64,000 bases of DNA, from assembly GCA_902779645.1 (NCBI GenBank), contig CACZCH010000006.1, positions 1 through 64,000 of the forward strand, in the 5' to 3' direction. This document shows positions 26,113 to 34,458 of this stretch, piece by piece. Made by a program: the position numbers and the translations under genes. Numbering within the stretch: position 1 is the stretch's first letter; each line of letters opens with the position of its first letter. The stretch comes from an uncultured bacterium. Lineage in GTDB: Bacteria; Cyanobacteriota; Vampirovibrionia; Gastranaerophilales; Gastranaerophilaceae. Under the pieces are notes generated by a model. That model was not told where the DNA came from. It saw only the letters and a program-made list of their open reading frames with translations, and ran no database searches.

Positions 26113-26727
26113 TTATCCCTCTGTTGCCACATTGACAAGAGTAGGTCTTAGTACTTTGTCACCAAGTTTATATCCCTTCTGCAATTCGGCTATAATTGTA
26201 TGTTCGGGTACTTCTGTTGAAGGAGTCTGCATAACCGCTTCATGGAAGTTTGGATCAAAAGTCTCACCTTCGGCCTTAATTGTTTCCAAACCTGCTTTTG
26301 CAAGTACATCCGTAAAATTTTTGTATGCAAGACTATAGCATTCTTTTACTTTTTCGCAATCATCAACAGTTTCTATTGCTTTGAGTCCGCGTTCAAAGTT
26401 ATCAAGTACTTCGAGCATCTTTTTCAAAGTGTTTTCAGCACCGTATTTAAGAAGTGCTTCACGTTCTTGCTCGTTACGTTTTCTGTAATTATCAAAATCT
26501 GCTGCAAGCCTTAAATATTGATTGTTTAAAGTATCATATTTTTCTTGGAGCGGATTAACTTCTTCTTTTTTATCTGCGGAAGTTTCCTCTGTTTTTTCTT
26601 CTGAATGAGCTTCTTCTATATTATCATCGGATTCAACAGGTTTTTCCTGCTCAATATCTGTCTTGATGTTTTCTTCTATATTAGAGCTTTCGTTCTCTTT
26701 AACAGCTTTTTTAAATGGATTTTCCAT
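26113..26727 (-). CDS. grpE: Nucleotide exchange factor GrpE
   Basis: 204 residues from the ATG at 26727, preferred over one at 26748 because GGGAG lies seven bases before it. GrpE releases ADP from DnaK. The acidic disordered N terminus (about 1-60) is followed by the long coiled coil (RLAADFDNYRKRNEQE) and the conserved C-terminal beta domain (HEAVMQTPS, LQKGYKLGDKVLRPTLVNVA). It heads a grpE-dnaJ unit with its own promoter. No CIRCE element is visible, so HrcA control is not supported here. Confidence 0.96.
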   Translation of the reverse strand: MENPFKKAVKENESSNIEENIKTDIEQEKPVESDDNIEEAHSEEKTEETSADKKEEVNPLQEKYDTLNNQYLRLAADFDNYRKRNEQEREALLKYGAENTLKKMLEVLDNFERGLKAIETVDDCEKVKECYSLAYKNFTDVLAKAGLETIKAEGETFDPNFHEAVMQTPSTEVPEHTIIAELQKGYKLGDKVLRPTLVNVATEG

Positions 26728-26746
26728 GATTTTCTCCCTATTTAAC

Positions 26747-26774
26747 ATTATATATGATAATTATAGGACATCAA
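26747..26774 (-). promoter_or_regulatory. Promoter of grpE-dnaJ
   Basis: Minus strand: TTGATG (26774-26769), a 16-base spacer, TATAAT (26752-26747). A small palindrome (ATCCG-AATTG-CGGAT) lies just upstream. Confidence 0.65.
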
Positions 26775-26814
26775 ATCCGAATTGCGGATAATATTTATTT
26801 TTTCTTAACTATTC

Positions 26815-26845
26815 AAAAAATACCGTCTTAAAGACGGTATTTTTT
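26815..26845 (-). terminator. Terminator of adk
   Basis: A perfect inverted repeat AAAAAATACCGTCTT/AAGACGGTATTTTTT directly at the adk stop codon, followed by a T-run on the minus strand. Confidence 0.88.
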
Positions 26846-27500
26846 ATTTGTTAATAATTTGAATTAATTTATTCCAAACTTCATCGATTGAGCCGTTTGC
26901 ATTCATTTTATACAGAACGCCTTTTTTTTCATAAAATTCAATTAAAGGTGCGGTCTCTCTAAAGTAGGTTTCAAATCTCGCTCTTGCAATTTCTTCCGTG
27001 TCATCTGCTCGGGTTTTTAGTTCTGAATTGCATTTGTCGCAAACATTTTCGACTTTTGTCGGTTTGAATTTTTTATTATATATTTCACCGCATTTAGGAC
27101 AAGACTGACGGTTAACAATTCTTTCTATAAGGAGTTCCGTATTAATATCAAAGTAAATTGCTTTAAAATTCGCTTTTTCTTTATCTATATTTGAGTTTAT
27201 TTTTTCAAGCATTTCAGCTTGCGCCAAACTTCTCGGGTAACCGTCAAGCACGTATCCGTTTTTACAATCATCTTCAGATAGTCTATTTCTGATTATGTTT
27301 CCCACAAGTTCAGGCGGTACAAGCTGGCCTTTATCAATAAAAGATTTTGCGACAAGTCCGTCAGGAGTGGCTTTAGCTATTTCCACCCTCAAAAGAGAAC
27401 CTGTATCAATATGAGGGAAGCCCAAATGCTTTGCCAATTTATCTGTTTGAGTACCCTTTCCGCATGCCGGCGGCCCTAAAAATATAAGCTCAAGTTTCAT
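26844..27500 (-). CDS. adk: Adenylate kinase
   Basis: Interconverts ATP plus AMP with two ADP. 218 residues, long-lid type. Walker A is GPPACGKGT near the N terminus, the AMP site holds DTGSLLR, and DGYPRS carries the conserved Arg. The lid has a zinc-binding set of four Cys (CPKC...CDKC). The ATG at 27500 is taken over an adjacent GTG, with AAGGAG upstream. It has its own promoter and terminator. Confidence 0.97.
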   Translation of the reverse strand: MKLELIFLGPPACGKGTQTDKLAKHLGFPHIDTGSLLRVEIAKATPDGLVAKSFIDKGQLVPPELVGNIIRNRLSEDDCKNGYVLDGYPRSLAQAEMLEKINSNIDKEKANFKAIYFDINTELLIERIVNRQSCPKCGEIYNKKFKPTKVENVCDKCNSELKTRADDTEEIARARFETYFRETAPLIEFYEKKGVLYKMNANGSIDEVWNKLIQIINK

Positions 27501-27523
27501 CACACAATCTCCTTATCGTAACC

Positions 27524-27552
27524 ATTATAACCTTAAAACTATTGTTTTACAA
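27524..27552 (-). promoter_or_regulatory. Promoter of adk
   Basis: Minus strand: TTGTAA (27552-27547), a 17-base spacer, and a perfect TATAAT (27529-27524). About 20 bases of leader separate it from the start codon. Confidence 0.75.
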
Positions 27553-27588
27553 TTACTTATATCAAATTTTACCTTATTCAATAATACC

Positions 27589-27674
27589 CGTCATTCTGAA
27601 CCCAACAACCATTTAGGGATGAAGAATCTCTTGCAAAACTTGCATAAGATACTTCGCTCACGCTCAGCATGACA
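27589..27674. repeat. Dispersed GTCATTCTGA inverted-repeat element
   Basis: Starts CGTCATTCTGAA, contains GAAGAATCTC and GATACTTCGC, and ends CGCTCAGCATGAC, so its ends are inverted copies. Same family as 46352-46440 and 56902-57045. It lies between hydE's end and the adk promoter. Confidence 0.8.
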
Positions 27675-27745
27675 GACCTTTTTATCAAGATTCTTCGCTA
27701 TTAATGATTGTATTTCTTTGTACGACAATGTTTTTTGAAAAAAGT

Positions 27746-28744
27746 TTATTTATATCGAAAACCTTTGTCTTTGCTAATAAATCTGCCGATAGATTTAATT
27801 TTGCCTTCAATACATCCTCTGCACTGCTCGGGTTTATCATTTATACAAATTTTTCCGGGGTAAATCTCGTATTTTGCCCTGTATTCTGTTGATGTAACGT
27901 TTGGCATAACAACATTTGCACCGCTTTGGAGTGCAATAATTCTGCCGTTAGGATTAAGCGTCTCCATTGCAGTCGTTGCAGGGATATTAATATCGGGAAG
28001 ATTAATTCTTGTAAGAGCCATAACTTTGAGCGACAGCCAGAAATCACCTTTGGGTGCTTCCTTTAAAGGAGTCTGCTCATGCGGGATAAAAGGTCCTATT
28101 CCTACCATATCTGCATCAAGTTCTTTGAAAAATAAAATATCGTCTGCTAAAGATTCAATTTTTTGATTAGGCAATCCTACAAGACATCCCGTACCTGTTT
28201 CATACCCAAGTGACTTCAAATCATAAAGACATCTTTTTCTATTATCATAACTTGCATTAGGATGCATATCATGATAAAGCTCTTTATCCGTTGTTTCAAT
28301 TCTTAAAAGATATCTATCCGCACCTGCATCTTTATACGCTTTATACTCGTCATAAGTTTTTTCTCCGATACTAAGAGTAAGCGCAATATCAAACTTTTTA
28401 ATTTCTCTGATTATCTCAATCATTTTATCGGTATCATAATATTCATCTTCACCTGATTGAAGAACAATCGTTCTATATCCTAAGTTCACGGCATTTTTAA
28501 CATAGGTTAAGATTTCGTCCTTTAGAATTCTGTATCTTTCAACTTCTTTATTCGGAGAACGCAAACCGCAATACTTGCACTGACGTTTGCAAATGTTTGA
28601 AAATTCAATAAGCCCTCTAAGATGAACTTCATCGCCTACGTTTTCTCGTCTGACTCTGTCAGCTTCCTCAAAAAGCCAATCGTTTTTCGAATTATCAGAT
28701 AAAATATCTATAATTTCTTGTTTATTCAATTTATTTATCCCCAA
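27746..28744 (-). CDS. hydE: [FeFe]-hydrogenase maturase HydE (radical SAM)
   Basis: Radical SAM enzyme that helps build the organometallic part of the H-cluster. The cluster motif CxxxCxxC is Cys52, 56 and 59 (CKRQCKYC). A second Cys group near the C terminus (CIND...QCRGC) matches the accessory cluster seen in many HydE proteins. Length 332 is slightly under the usual 350. It overlaps the end of hydF by 14 bases if it begins at the TTG at 28744; a second TTG 15 bases further on, behind GGGGA, is also possible. Last gene of the TM1266-hydG-hydF-hydE unit. Confidence 0.95.
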   Translation of the reverse strand: MGINKLNKQEIIDILSDNSKNDWLFEEADRVRRENVGDEVHLRGLIEFSNICKRQCKYCGLRSPNKEVERYRILKDEILTYVKNAVNLGYRTIVLQSGEDEYYDTDKMIEIIREIKKFDIALTLSIGEKTYDEYKAYKDAGADRYLLRIETTDKELYHDMHPNASYDNRKRCLYDLKSLGYETGTGCLVGLPNQKIESLADDILFFKELDADMVGIGPFIPHEQTPLKEAPKGDFWLSLKVMALTRINLPDINIPATTAMETLNPNGRIIALQSGANVVMPNVTSTEYRAKYEIYPGKICINDKPEQCRGCIEGKIKSIGRFISKDKGFRYK

Positions 28745-29912
28745 ATATTTCCAGTGCTCTGTCTAAAATCCCGTTCATATAAGCAATTGCCATACCGTAG
28801 TTTACCATAGGAACATCTTGTTCTTTAGCCTTTTTCTGGCGGGATACCATTTCTTGTTCATTAATCATGCATCCCCCGCAATGAATTATTAATTTATATT
28901 TTGATAAATCAGACGGAAATTCTCCGCCTTGAGTAAAATCAAAATCAACATTTATTCTGGAAAAATCTTTAATCCATTTAGGGAATTTAACTGTACCTAT
29001 ATCATTACACTGTCTGTGGTGAGTGCACCCTTCCGATATTAAGATTTTATCCCCGTCTTTTAGTGCCGATAAAGTTTTTGCACTGTTTACCAACTCATTT
29101 AATTTACCCCTGTAATTTGCCATTAAAATAGAAAAAGAGGTTAAAATTATGTTTTCGGGTACAATTTCTTTAACTCTTTTAAATGCTTGTGAGTCAGTTA
29201 TGACATATTTTGGAGATATTGTTTTTAATAAATTTTCAAGTTCTTCGACCTGAACGCATATAGCAGTTGCATGAGCGTCAAGACATTCTCTTAAAACATT
29301 TTGCTGAGGGAGTATTATTCTTCCTTTTGGCGCGGATTCATCAATAGGGATAACTAAAATAACAATATCGCCCTTATTTAATCTGTCACGTATAATGTAT
29401 TTTTCTTTTTTATTCTCATTTATTATATGTCCGAGTTTTTCTTTTAACTCATCAACCCCTTCACCTGTCTTGGCAGATATGAAGAAAGTGTCACTACTGG
29501 CAGAAGAAAGAATTTTATTAACTAACAAATCCGATTTATTAAATACAGTGATATAAGGAATTTTTCTTTCATTAAATTCATTAATCAGGCTAAAATCTTC
29601 GTCCTGAAAACCTGCAATAGCATCTATAACAAGAACTGCGATATCTGTTTTATCTAATATACGCTTAGTTTTTTCTATACGAAGTTCACCCAGTTTACTT
29701 CCTTCATCATCTACCCCAGCAGTGTCAACTATGACAACCGGACCGAGAGGTAAAATCTCCATCGCTTTTTCAACAGGGTCTGTTGTTGTACCTTTAACAT
29801 CTGATACAACGGCTAAATTTTGGTTCGTAACTGCATTAACCAAACTTGATTTTCCGCTGTTTGTACAACCAAAAAATGATATGTGAGGTCTTTCAGATTT
29901 TGTCAGGTTCAT
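28731..29912 (-). CDS. hydF: [FeFe]-hydrogenase maturation GTPase HydF
   Basis: Scaffold GTPase that carries the 2Fe precursor to the hydrogenase. 393 residues. The N-terminal G domain shows GCTNSGKSS (about 15-23), VVDTAGVDD and FNKSD. The C-terminal [4Fe-4S] site has the expected CTHHRQC and HCGGCM motifs. It lies nine bases after hydG and overlaps hydE, showing a tightly coupled operon. Confidence 0.96.
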   Translation of the reverse strand: MNLTKSERPHISFFGCTNSGKSSLVNAVTNQNLAVVSDVKGTTTDPVEKAMEILPLGPVVIVDTAGVDDEGSKLGELRIEKTKRILDKTDIAVLVIDAIAGFQDEDFSLINEFNERKIPYITVFNKSDLLVNKILSSASSDTFFISAKTGEGVDELKEKLGHIINENKKEKYIIRDRLNKGDIVILVIPIDESAPKGRIILPQQNVLRECLDAHATAICVQVEELENLLKTISPKYVITDSQAFKRVKEIVPENIILTSFSILMANYRGKLNELVNSAKTLSALKDGDKILISEGCTHHRQCNDIGTVKFPKWIKDFSRINVDFDFTQGGEFPSDLSKYKLIIHCGGCMINEQEMVSRQKKAKEQDVPMVNYGMAIAYMNGILDRALEIFGDK

Positions 29913-29921
29913 ATCTTCTCC

Positions 29922-31361
29922 TTAAAATCGAAAATCTCTTTTACCCTGCTCAATTTCTTTTAGGTTATTAGTGAGAACTTTTTTGACCGCTTCGTTTTCG
30001 ATTTTATCCAGTTCTTTCTGGATAAATTCTTCACCAATTTTCTTTGTTTCCTCACTTGCATAATCCATCAAAAATTCTTTTAGCGTAATCAAGGCATTGG
30101 GCTGACAGCAATTTTGAATTTGTCCTGTTTTACACAGTGACATAAATCTGTCGCCGGTTCTGCCTTCTCTGTAACAAGCCGTACAGAAGGAAGGTATATG
30201 ACCAAGCTTAAGAAGCCATCTTACTACTTCATCTAAAGTTCTTTGGTCAGAAACGTCAAACTGCTCTGTTTCAGTCGGACGTTCCTCTTCCGTATAACCG
30301 CCAACGGAAGTTCTTGATGCGCCTGAGACTTGAGAAACACCCAGCTTAAGCAGTTTTTCTCTTACTTGTTGGGATTCTCTTGTTGAGATAATTATACCTG
30401 TATATGGGACAGCTATACGAGTCAGGGCAACGATTTTCGCAAAAGTTTCATCATCAATTCCGTTATCAAAAGCAGACGGATCAATATCATCCGCTTTTTT
30501 AATTCTAGGAACAGATATTGTATGCGGTCCTACTCCGTGAACTGCTTCAAGGTGTTCTGCGTGCATAAGAAGTGCCGCAAACTCGTATTTGTACCTTTCT
30601 AAGCCGAATAAAACGCCTAACCCTACATCATCAATTCCGCCTTCCATGGCTCTATCCATTGCTTCAGTATGATATGCGTAATTGTGTTTCGGTCCTGTCG
30701 GGTGGAGTCTTTCATAACTTTCTTTATGATACGTTTCTTGGAAGAGTATATAAGTTCCGATTCCTGCTTCTTTAAGTTTACGGTAGTTTTCAACTGTCGT
30801 AGCCGCAATGTTTACGTTAACTCTTCTGATTGCACCGTTTTTGTGTTTAATTGAATAAATTGTTTTTATACATTCCAAAATATATTCAATCGGATTATTA
30901 ACAGGGTCTTCTCCCGATTCTATTGCTAAACGTTTATGCCCCATATCCTGAAGTGCAATAACCTCTGCTTTAACTTCTTCCTGAGTAAGTTTTTTGCGCG
31001 GTATATGATGGTTTTGGTTATGATAAGGACAATATATACACCCGTTTACGCAATAGTTTGAAAGATACAGCGGAGCAAAAATTACTATTCTTTGACCGTA
31101 AAAAGATTCTTTAATCTCCTCCGCTAAATCATAAATTTTCTTTAGAACGTCTTTATCCTCACAAGCAAGAAGAACGCTTGCTTCTTCGTGTGAAAGTCCT
31201 TTGCAGAAAGTTTCTCTGCCAACTCTTGTCGGACGGGCTTTTTCTAATATTTCATTTATTAATTCTATATTGTTTTTATTTTTTTCAGCGTAATCTAAAG
31301 TTCTCAAAACTTCTTCGTGATTAATAAATTCTTCCGCTTTTAATGATTTTTTATCGTACAT
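29922..31361 (-). CDS. hydG: [FeFe]-hydrogenase maturase HydG (radical SAM tyrosine lyase)
   Basis: Cleaves tyrosine to supply CO and cyanide ligands of the H-cluster. 479 residues. The radical SAM motif is Cys104, 108 and 111 (CVNGCIYC). The C-terminal auxiliary cluster motif CTACYREGRTG followed by a later Cys pair distinguishes HydG from the related ThiH. Nine bases separate it from hydF. Upstream, 124 bases with two palindromic repeats separate it from the TM1266-type gene. Confidence 0.96.
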   Translation of the reverse strand: MYDKKSLKAEEFINHEEVLRTLDYAEKNKNNIELINEILEKARPTRVGRETFCKGLSHEEASVLLACEDKDVLKKIYDLAEEIKESFYGQRIVIFAPLYLSNYCVNGCIYCPYHNQNHHIPRKKLTQEEVKAEVIALQDMGHKRLAIESGEDPVNNPIEYILECIKTIYSIKHKNGAIRRVNVNIAATTVENYRKLKEAGIGTYILFQETYHKESYERLHPTGPKHNYAYHTEAMDRAMEGGIDDVGLGVLFGLERYKYEFAALLMHAEHLEAVHGVGPHTISVPRIKKADDIDPSAFDNGIDDETFAKIVALTRIAVPYTGIIISTRESQQVREKLLKLGVSQVSGASRTSVGGYTEEERPTETEQFDVSDQRTLDEVVRWLLKLGHIPSFCTACYREGRTGDRFMSLCKTGQIQNCCQPNALITLKEFLMDYASEETKKIGEEFIQKELDKIENEAVKKVLTNNLKEIEQGKRDFRF

Positions 31362-31377
31362 TTTATATCCTCATATT

Positions 31378-31443
31378 GTTGGGCTAGTATGCCCAACCTA
31401 CTTTTTAACTTTACAATAGCTGTCGGGTTAAAACCCGACCTAT
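31378..31443. repeat. Pair of palindromic dispersed repeats between TM1266 gene and hydG
   Basis: Two hairpins: GTTGGGC/GCCCAAC (31378-31397) and GTCGGGTT/AACCCGAC (31422-31439). The second is identical to the element at 36-57. Neither has a T-tract, so they may shape mRNA stability within the operon and not terminate it. Confidence 0.75.
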
Positions 31444-31485
31444 ATTCTTATTGCCTTAATGCCCTAGTGCCTTATTGCCTTTAAA

Positions 31486-31731
31486 TTACACATTTGAATA
31501 AACAGTCTTAGCGTTTACACCTTCAATATTACCGATTTTACCTGTTAGGGCATTTATTACATCAACCGGTGCATCAAGTACAACGCTTATAATTCTTACA
31601 GCTTTCGGCTGATAAGGGATTCCCATTCTTCCGATAATGTATGATGAGTATTCTGTAAGTAAATGCTGAATATCACAAACTACTGCGTCATTTTCGACTA
31701 TAATTCCTATTATTGCGACTCTTGTTTCCAT
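31486..31731 (-). CDS. TM1266-type iron-only hydrogenase system regulator
   Basis: 81 residues with an ACT-like ferredoxin fold, the family found next to HydEFG and named a putative regulator of the iron-only hydrogenase system. Visible features are the start VAIIGIIVEN, HLLTEYSSYIIGRMGIP, and the repeat-like VRIISVVLDAP and IGNIEGV. ATG with AAAGGA. First gene of the maturation operon, directly behind the attenuator-like leader at 31753-31812. Direct DNA or effector binding by this family is not firmly established. Confidence 0.88.
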   Translation of the reverse strand: METRVAIIGIIVENDAVVCDIQHLLTEYSSYIIGRMGIPYQPKAVRIISVVLDAPVDVINALTGKIGNIEGVNAKTVYSNV

Positions 31732-31752
31732 AATTTTTTCCTTTCAATATAA

Positions 31753-31812
31753 AAAGCCGTACAAAAAGGAGGTACGACTTTGTTAAGTATTTACCTCCTT
31801 TCTCTAAAGGGT
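31753..31812 (-). promoter_or_regulatory. Attenuator-like leader of the hyd maturation operon
   Basis: Read on the minus strand there are three mutually exclusive pairings. (a) CCTTT-AGAG-AAAGG (31810-31797). (b) AAAGGAGGTA (31801-31792) with TACCTCCTTT (31774-31765), ten perfect pairs. (c) A terminator stem AAAGTCGTAC/GTACGGCTTT (31781-31753, one mismatch) followed by T-run. Pairing (b) would block (c), and (a) would free it. This is the classic attenuation layout. It matches no riboswitch class I can recognise. Confidence 0.6.
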
Positions 31813-31880
31813 CTTTTAGATTACAGACAGAATATTAAATATCATCCGTTTTCCCTTCCCTCGAGAGTCAGGTTATAGTT

Positions 31881-31901
31881 ATATTGTTATACAAACAATA
31901 T
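31881..31901. promoter_or_regulatory. Palindrome upstream of the hyd maturation leader
   Basis: Perfect 8-bp inverted repeat ATATTGTT-N5-AACAATAT in the promoter region of the TM1266-hydGFE unit. The half-sites resemble Rex half-sites, but the spacing is wrong for Rex (5 against 8), so the protein that would bind is unknown. Confidence 0.4.
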
Positions 31902-31927
31902 GAATATACAATATCATATCGGTTAAT

Positions 31928-33472
31928 CTACATTCCCTCTGGATATATAGTAGATATTATTGCTTCTTTTTTGTTATTATCTACTCCTCTGTACACTTTT
32001 CCCTTTTGTCTTTCAGATATACCGAGAACAATATCTGCTGAACCAAACAGTTCCAGAGCTTCTTCATCAAAGTTTTCTGCTTTTAGAGTTATAGAAGGTC
32101 CTGTAAAACCGGATTTCTTATCTACATATACATCAACATAAATTCCGTCTTTATAACCCTGTTCAATCATTTCAAACAATTTGTCCAATATTTTTTTGCT
32201 TTGTACATCAATTCCTGTATCAACACTGTTAAATTTTACATATCTGTCAATTAACCTTAAGGCTGAATGTATGTCAAATAAATCACTGTATCTTGGGTCT
32301 TCATTTATTACTTCGACAATTTCTTGAATATGTTTATCTTTTATACGTTCATATCGTCCTTCTTTTAGTTCTTTAGTTATATCGAGTTTACGAATACTTT
32401 TGGGTAGCGGTATATTATATAGCCATTTGGGTTTTTCCAGTCCTGGGTTTTGTTTTTCTTTATCTTTATAATCGTTATAAATTGTTTTAACAAAATATCT
32501 TAAAATTTCATCCAACTGTGTTGCTGAATATTCGGATGGAGTGCCGGATTTTTTAAAATATACGGATATTATATTACCATTTGTATCTCTTACTATAATA
32601 TCTGATATTTTTTCAGATTTCTTCGTTTCGGGTAAATCAATTTTTCCTAAGACTCTTGTTCCTTCAAGTTTCGGCAGGCTTATAAAACTGGAATCACTTT
32701 CTATTGAATTGTCTTTTTCTTCTTTAGGAAAAAGTTCACATATATATAAATATTTATTTATAATATACTTTGTTTTACAATCGCTGTCTTTTGATAGTTG
32801 TAACTCTTCATTAAAAGATTTTATTATTTCGTCATTGGTTTTCATTTGATTATCTATTTTATGGAATTTTTTTGTAAGTAATTCTGAGCAAATTGCTAAC
32901 ATTTTTTCAGCGGTTTCATCAGAAAACTCCATTTGTTCTACTGTTAATTTTAAATTTTGCTGGTTTTGTGTTAATCTTCCTCTCTTCTTAGGGAACGATA
33001 TATTTAGTTTACTGCTAAGTAATGTTGTTTCTTTTTGTTCAACTTCTTCCGCAGAATTTGCATTTAATTTTTCTTTAAGAGTCTCATTTTCTTGTCTTAA
33101 TTTTTCATTCTCTTCTTTGTATTTATTAAGCTCTATTTCTTGTGCATTATTCTTATTTTGTCCAAACATTCCCAATATATTGCCCAAAAAGCCTCCGTTG
33201 TCAGATGTGTTTTCATTGGCTGTAACAGCTTCAATTCCCGCAGCGGCAATTAATCCTGCAACGACGCGTTCCATAAGTTTTATGTATTGTTCTGTTTTTT
33301 GCGGACTTTTTAGTATTTGGGCATAAATATTCTCCCCTGCTTTAAAAGAGATGGGAGTTGTTTTTATAAATGTATCCTGCTGTATCTGCTGCATACCGTA
33401 ATTTCTGTATGGTATTACCTGCTTTTTTTCTATAATCGGATTTTGGGATAAATTTGATTGAAATATTTTCAT
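31928..33472 (-). CDS. Unknown protein with N-terminal F-K-A motif and coiled coil
   Basis: 514 residues, no recognised family. The N terminus is Gln/Ile-rich and holds PISFKAGEN near residue 41, matching the short motif seen in other unknown proteins here. A weakly hydrophobic helix (about 70-85, VVAGLIAAAGIEAV) is followed by a Gly/Asn-rich linker, a strong coiled coil (about 115-150) and a mostly charged C-terminal half with an alpha/beta look. No signal peptide. On the same strand as the next upstream unknown gene and 93 bases from it. Confidence 0.75.
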   Translation of the reverse strand: MKIFQSNLSQNPIIEKKQVIPYRNYGMQQIQQDTFIKTTPISFKAGENIYAQILKSPQKTEQYIKLMERVVAGLIAAAGIEAVTANENTSDNGGFLGNILGMFGQNKNNAQEIELNKYKEENEKLRQENETLKEKLNANSAEEVEQKETTLLSSKLNISFPKKRGRLTQNQQNLKLTVEQMEFSDETAEKMLAICSELLTKKFHKIDNQMKTNDEIIKSFNEELQLSKDSDCKTKYIINKYLYICELFPKEEKDNSIESDSSFISLPKLEGTRVLGKIDLPETKKSEKISDIIVRDTNGNIISVYFKKSGTPSEYSATQLDEILRYFVKTIYNDYKDKEKQNPGLEKPKWLYNIPLPKSIRKLDITKELKEGRYERIKDKHIQEIVEVINEDPRYSDLFDIHSALRLIDRYVKFNSVDTGIDVQSKKILDKLFEMIEQGYKDGIYVDVYVDKKSGFTGPSITLKAENFDEEALELFGSADIVLGISERQKGKVYRGVDNNKKEAIISTIYPEGM

Positions 33473-33565
33473 ACAACACCTTTATTTCTGTTGAATATTA
33501 AACTCATAAACCGAAAATTTTGCTCATATTTCCAATATTTGTTACAAAACTTAATCTGAGCTTTA

Positions 33566-34321
33566 TTAAGGCAATATTATTGTTCTGTAATTTTTTAGAA
33601 TAAGTTCCGGAAAAAGTTCTTTTATTGACTCAAGCCTGCCGCCTTGTAAAAAGTTATTTACAAAAGGTACAATGCTTATATGCGTTTTGGGAAGATATTC
33701 TTTTTTCTTCAATTTAAATTCTTCCGGTGTTTTTGCTTCCATTCTTATAAATTCATCAACGATACTGTCATTTGTAAAAGTTGTAAAATAAGGATTTTTG
33801 TCATACATAAATGTTTTTCTGAAAACAGATTTCAATTTTGTAAAATAGCTGCCTGCAAAATCGGTTATTCCAAGCCAAGGGTCTATAATAACAGCTTCTT
33901 TGTTTTTAAAAAAATGGTCTTTACCATTATCTACCGGTTCATCGGTGATAAACGCAACTACGTGATTTAAGGCTCCCCTTTTTCCGTCTTTATAAATTCC
34001 CAGACTTCCGGTATAAATATTTTTTTGTCCGTTAATTTTACCTAAAAGTTCCGTTAGCATAGCATCTTCAGTGCAATTGCCGATTTTACCTTCACGGAGA
34101 GAAAAAATAAGAGCAGTATAAAAATCTCCACTTTCTTTAATCATTTTTCTTGCAAGAGAATAATCTTTTTTTATTCTTGAGAAAAATTTAGGATCGGGGG
34201 TTTCAATTCCTATTTGAGTTCTAATTCTGCTTGTTGAAATATGAGGGTAAATATTTTTTGCATTTCTTTCAAGAATCTCTGCAGATTTTAATATTGGAGA
34301 TTTTCCTTTAAAATTAATCAT
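33566..34321 (-). CDS. Possible Cys-His-Asp hydrolase of the papain/transglutaminase type
   Basis: 251 residues without a clear family name. Three spaced motifs fit a papain-like catalytic triad: Cys83 in GKIGNCTEDA, His120 in LNHVVAFI, and Asp147 in AVIIDPWLG. The pattern N-C-x-E, then N-H-V-x-x-x-I, then I-D-P-W-x-G is what is seen in several bacterial cysteine protease or deamidase effectors. The N terminus begins MINFKGK, the shortest example of the Phe-x-Gly motif shared by unknown proteins in this window. No signal peptide. Activity is an inference from residue pattern only. Confidence 0.6.
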   Translation of the reverse strand: MINFKGKSPILKSAEILERNAKNIYPHISTSRIRTQIGIETPDPKFFSRIKKDYSLARKMIKESGDFYTALIFSLREGKIGNCTEDAMLTELLGKINGQKNIYTGSLGIYKDGKRGALNHVVAFITDEPVDNGKDHFFKNKEAVIIDPWLGITDFAGSYFTKLKSVFRKTFMYDKNPYFTTFTNDSIVDEFIRMEAKTPEEFKLKKKEYLPKTHISIVPFVNNFLQGGRLESIKELFPELILKNYRTIILP

Positions 34322-34429
34322 ACTCTGTATAAAACCGGTAAAAAATAAATTTGCTATATGGAAGAATCAAAAATTTTAAAAATTCATTTTTTTACACCAA
34401 GCAGAATATCAAAAAAGAACAATATTTTA

Positions 34430-34438
34430 TGATATAAT
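34430..34438 (+). promoter_or_regulatory. Extended -10 promoter of the Mtr4-like helicase gene
   Basis: TG-A-TATAAT at 34430-34438, 20 bases before the ATG. An AAAGAGG ribosome binding site lies in between, so this one is not leaderless. Confidence 0.6.
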
Positions 34439-34458
34439 AATCCAAGAAAGAGGTTTAA

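Noticed and set aside
26747-26840. CIRCE element controlling grpE-dnaJ
   Set aside because: No TTAGCACTC-N9-GAGTGCTAA type repeat; only a 5-bp palindrome is present.
31881-31901. Rex operator for the hydrogenase maturation genes
   Set aside because: Half-sites are similar but the central spacing is 5, not the 8 of the Rex site.
31753-31925. A known riboswitch or T-box
   Set aside because: No conserved core of any class I know could be found; only the attenuator stems are clear.
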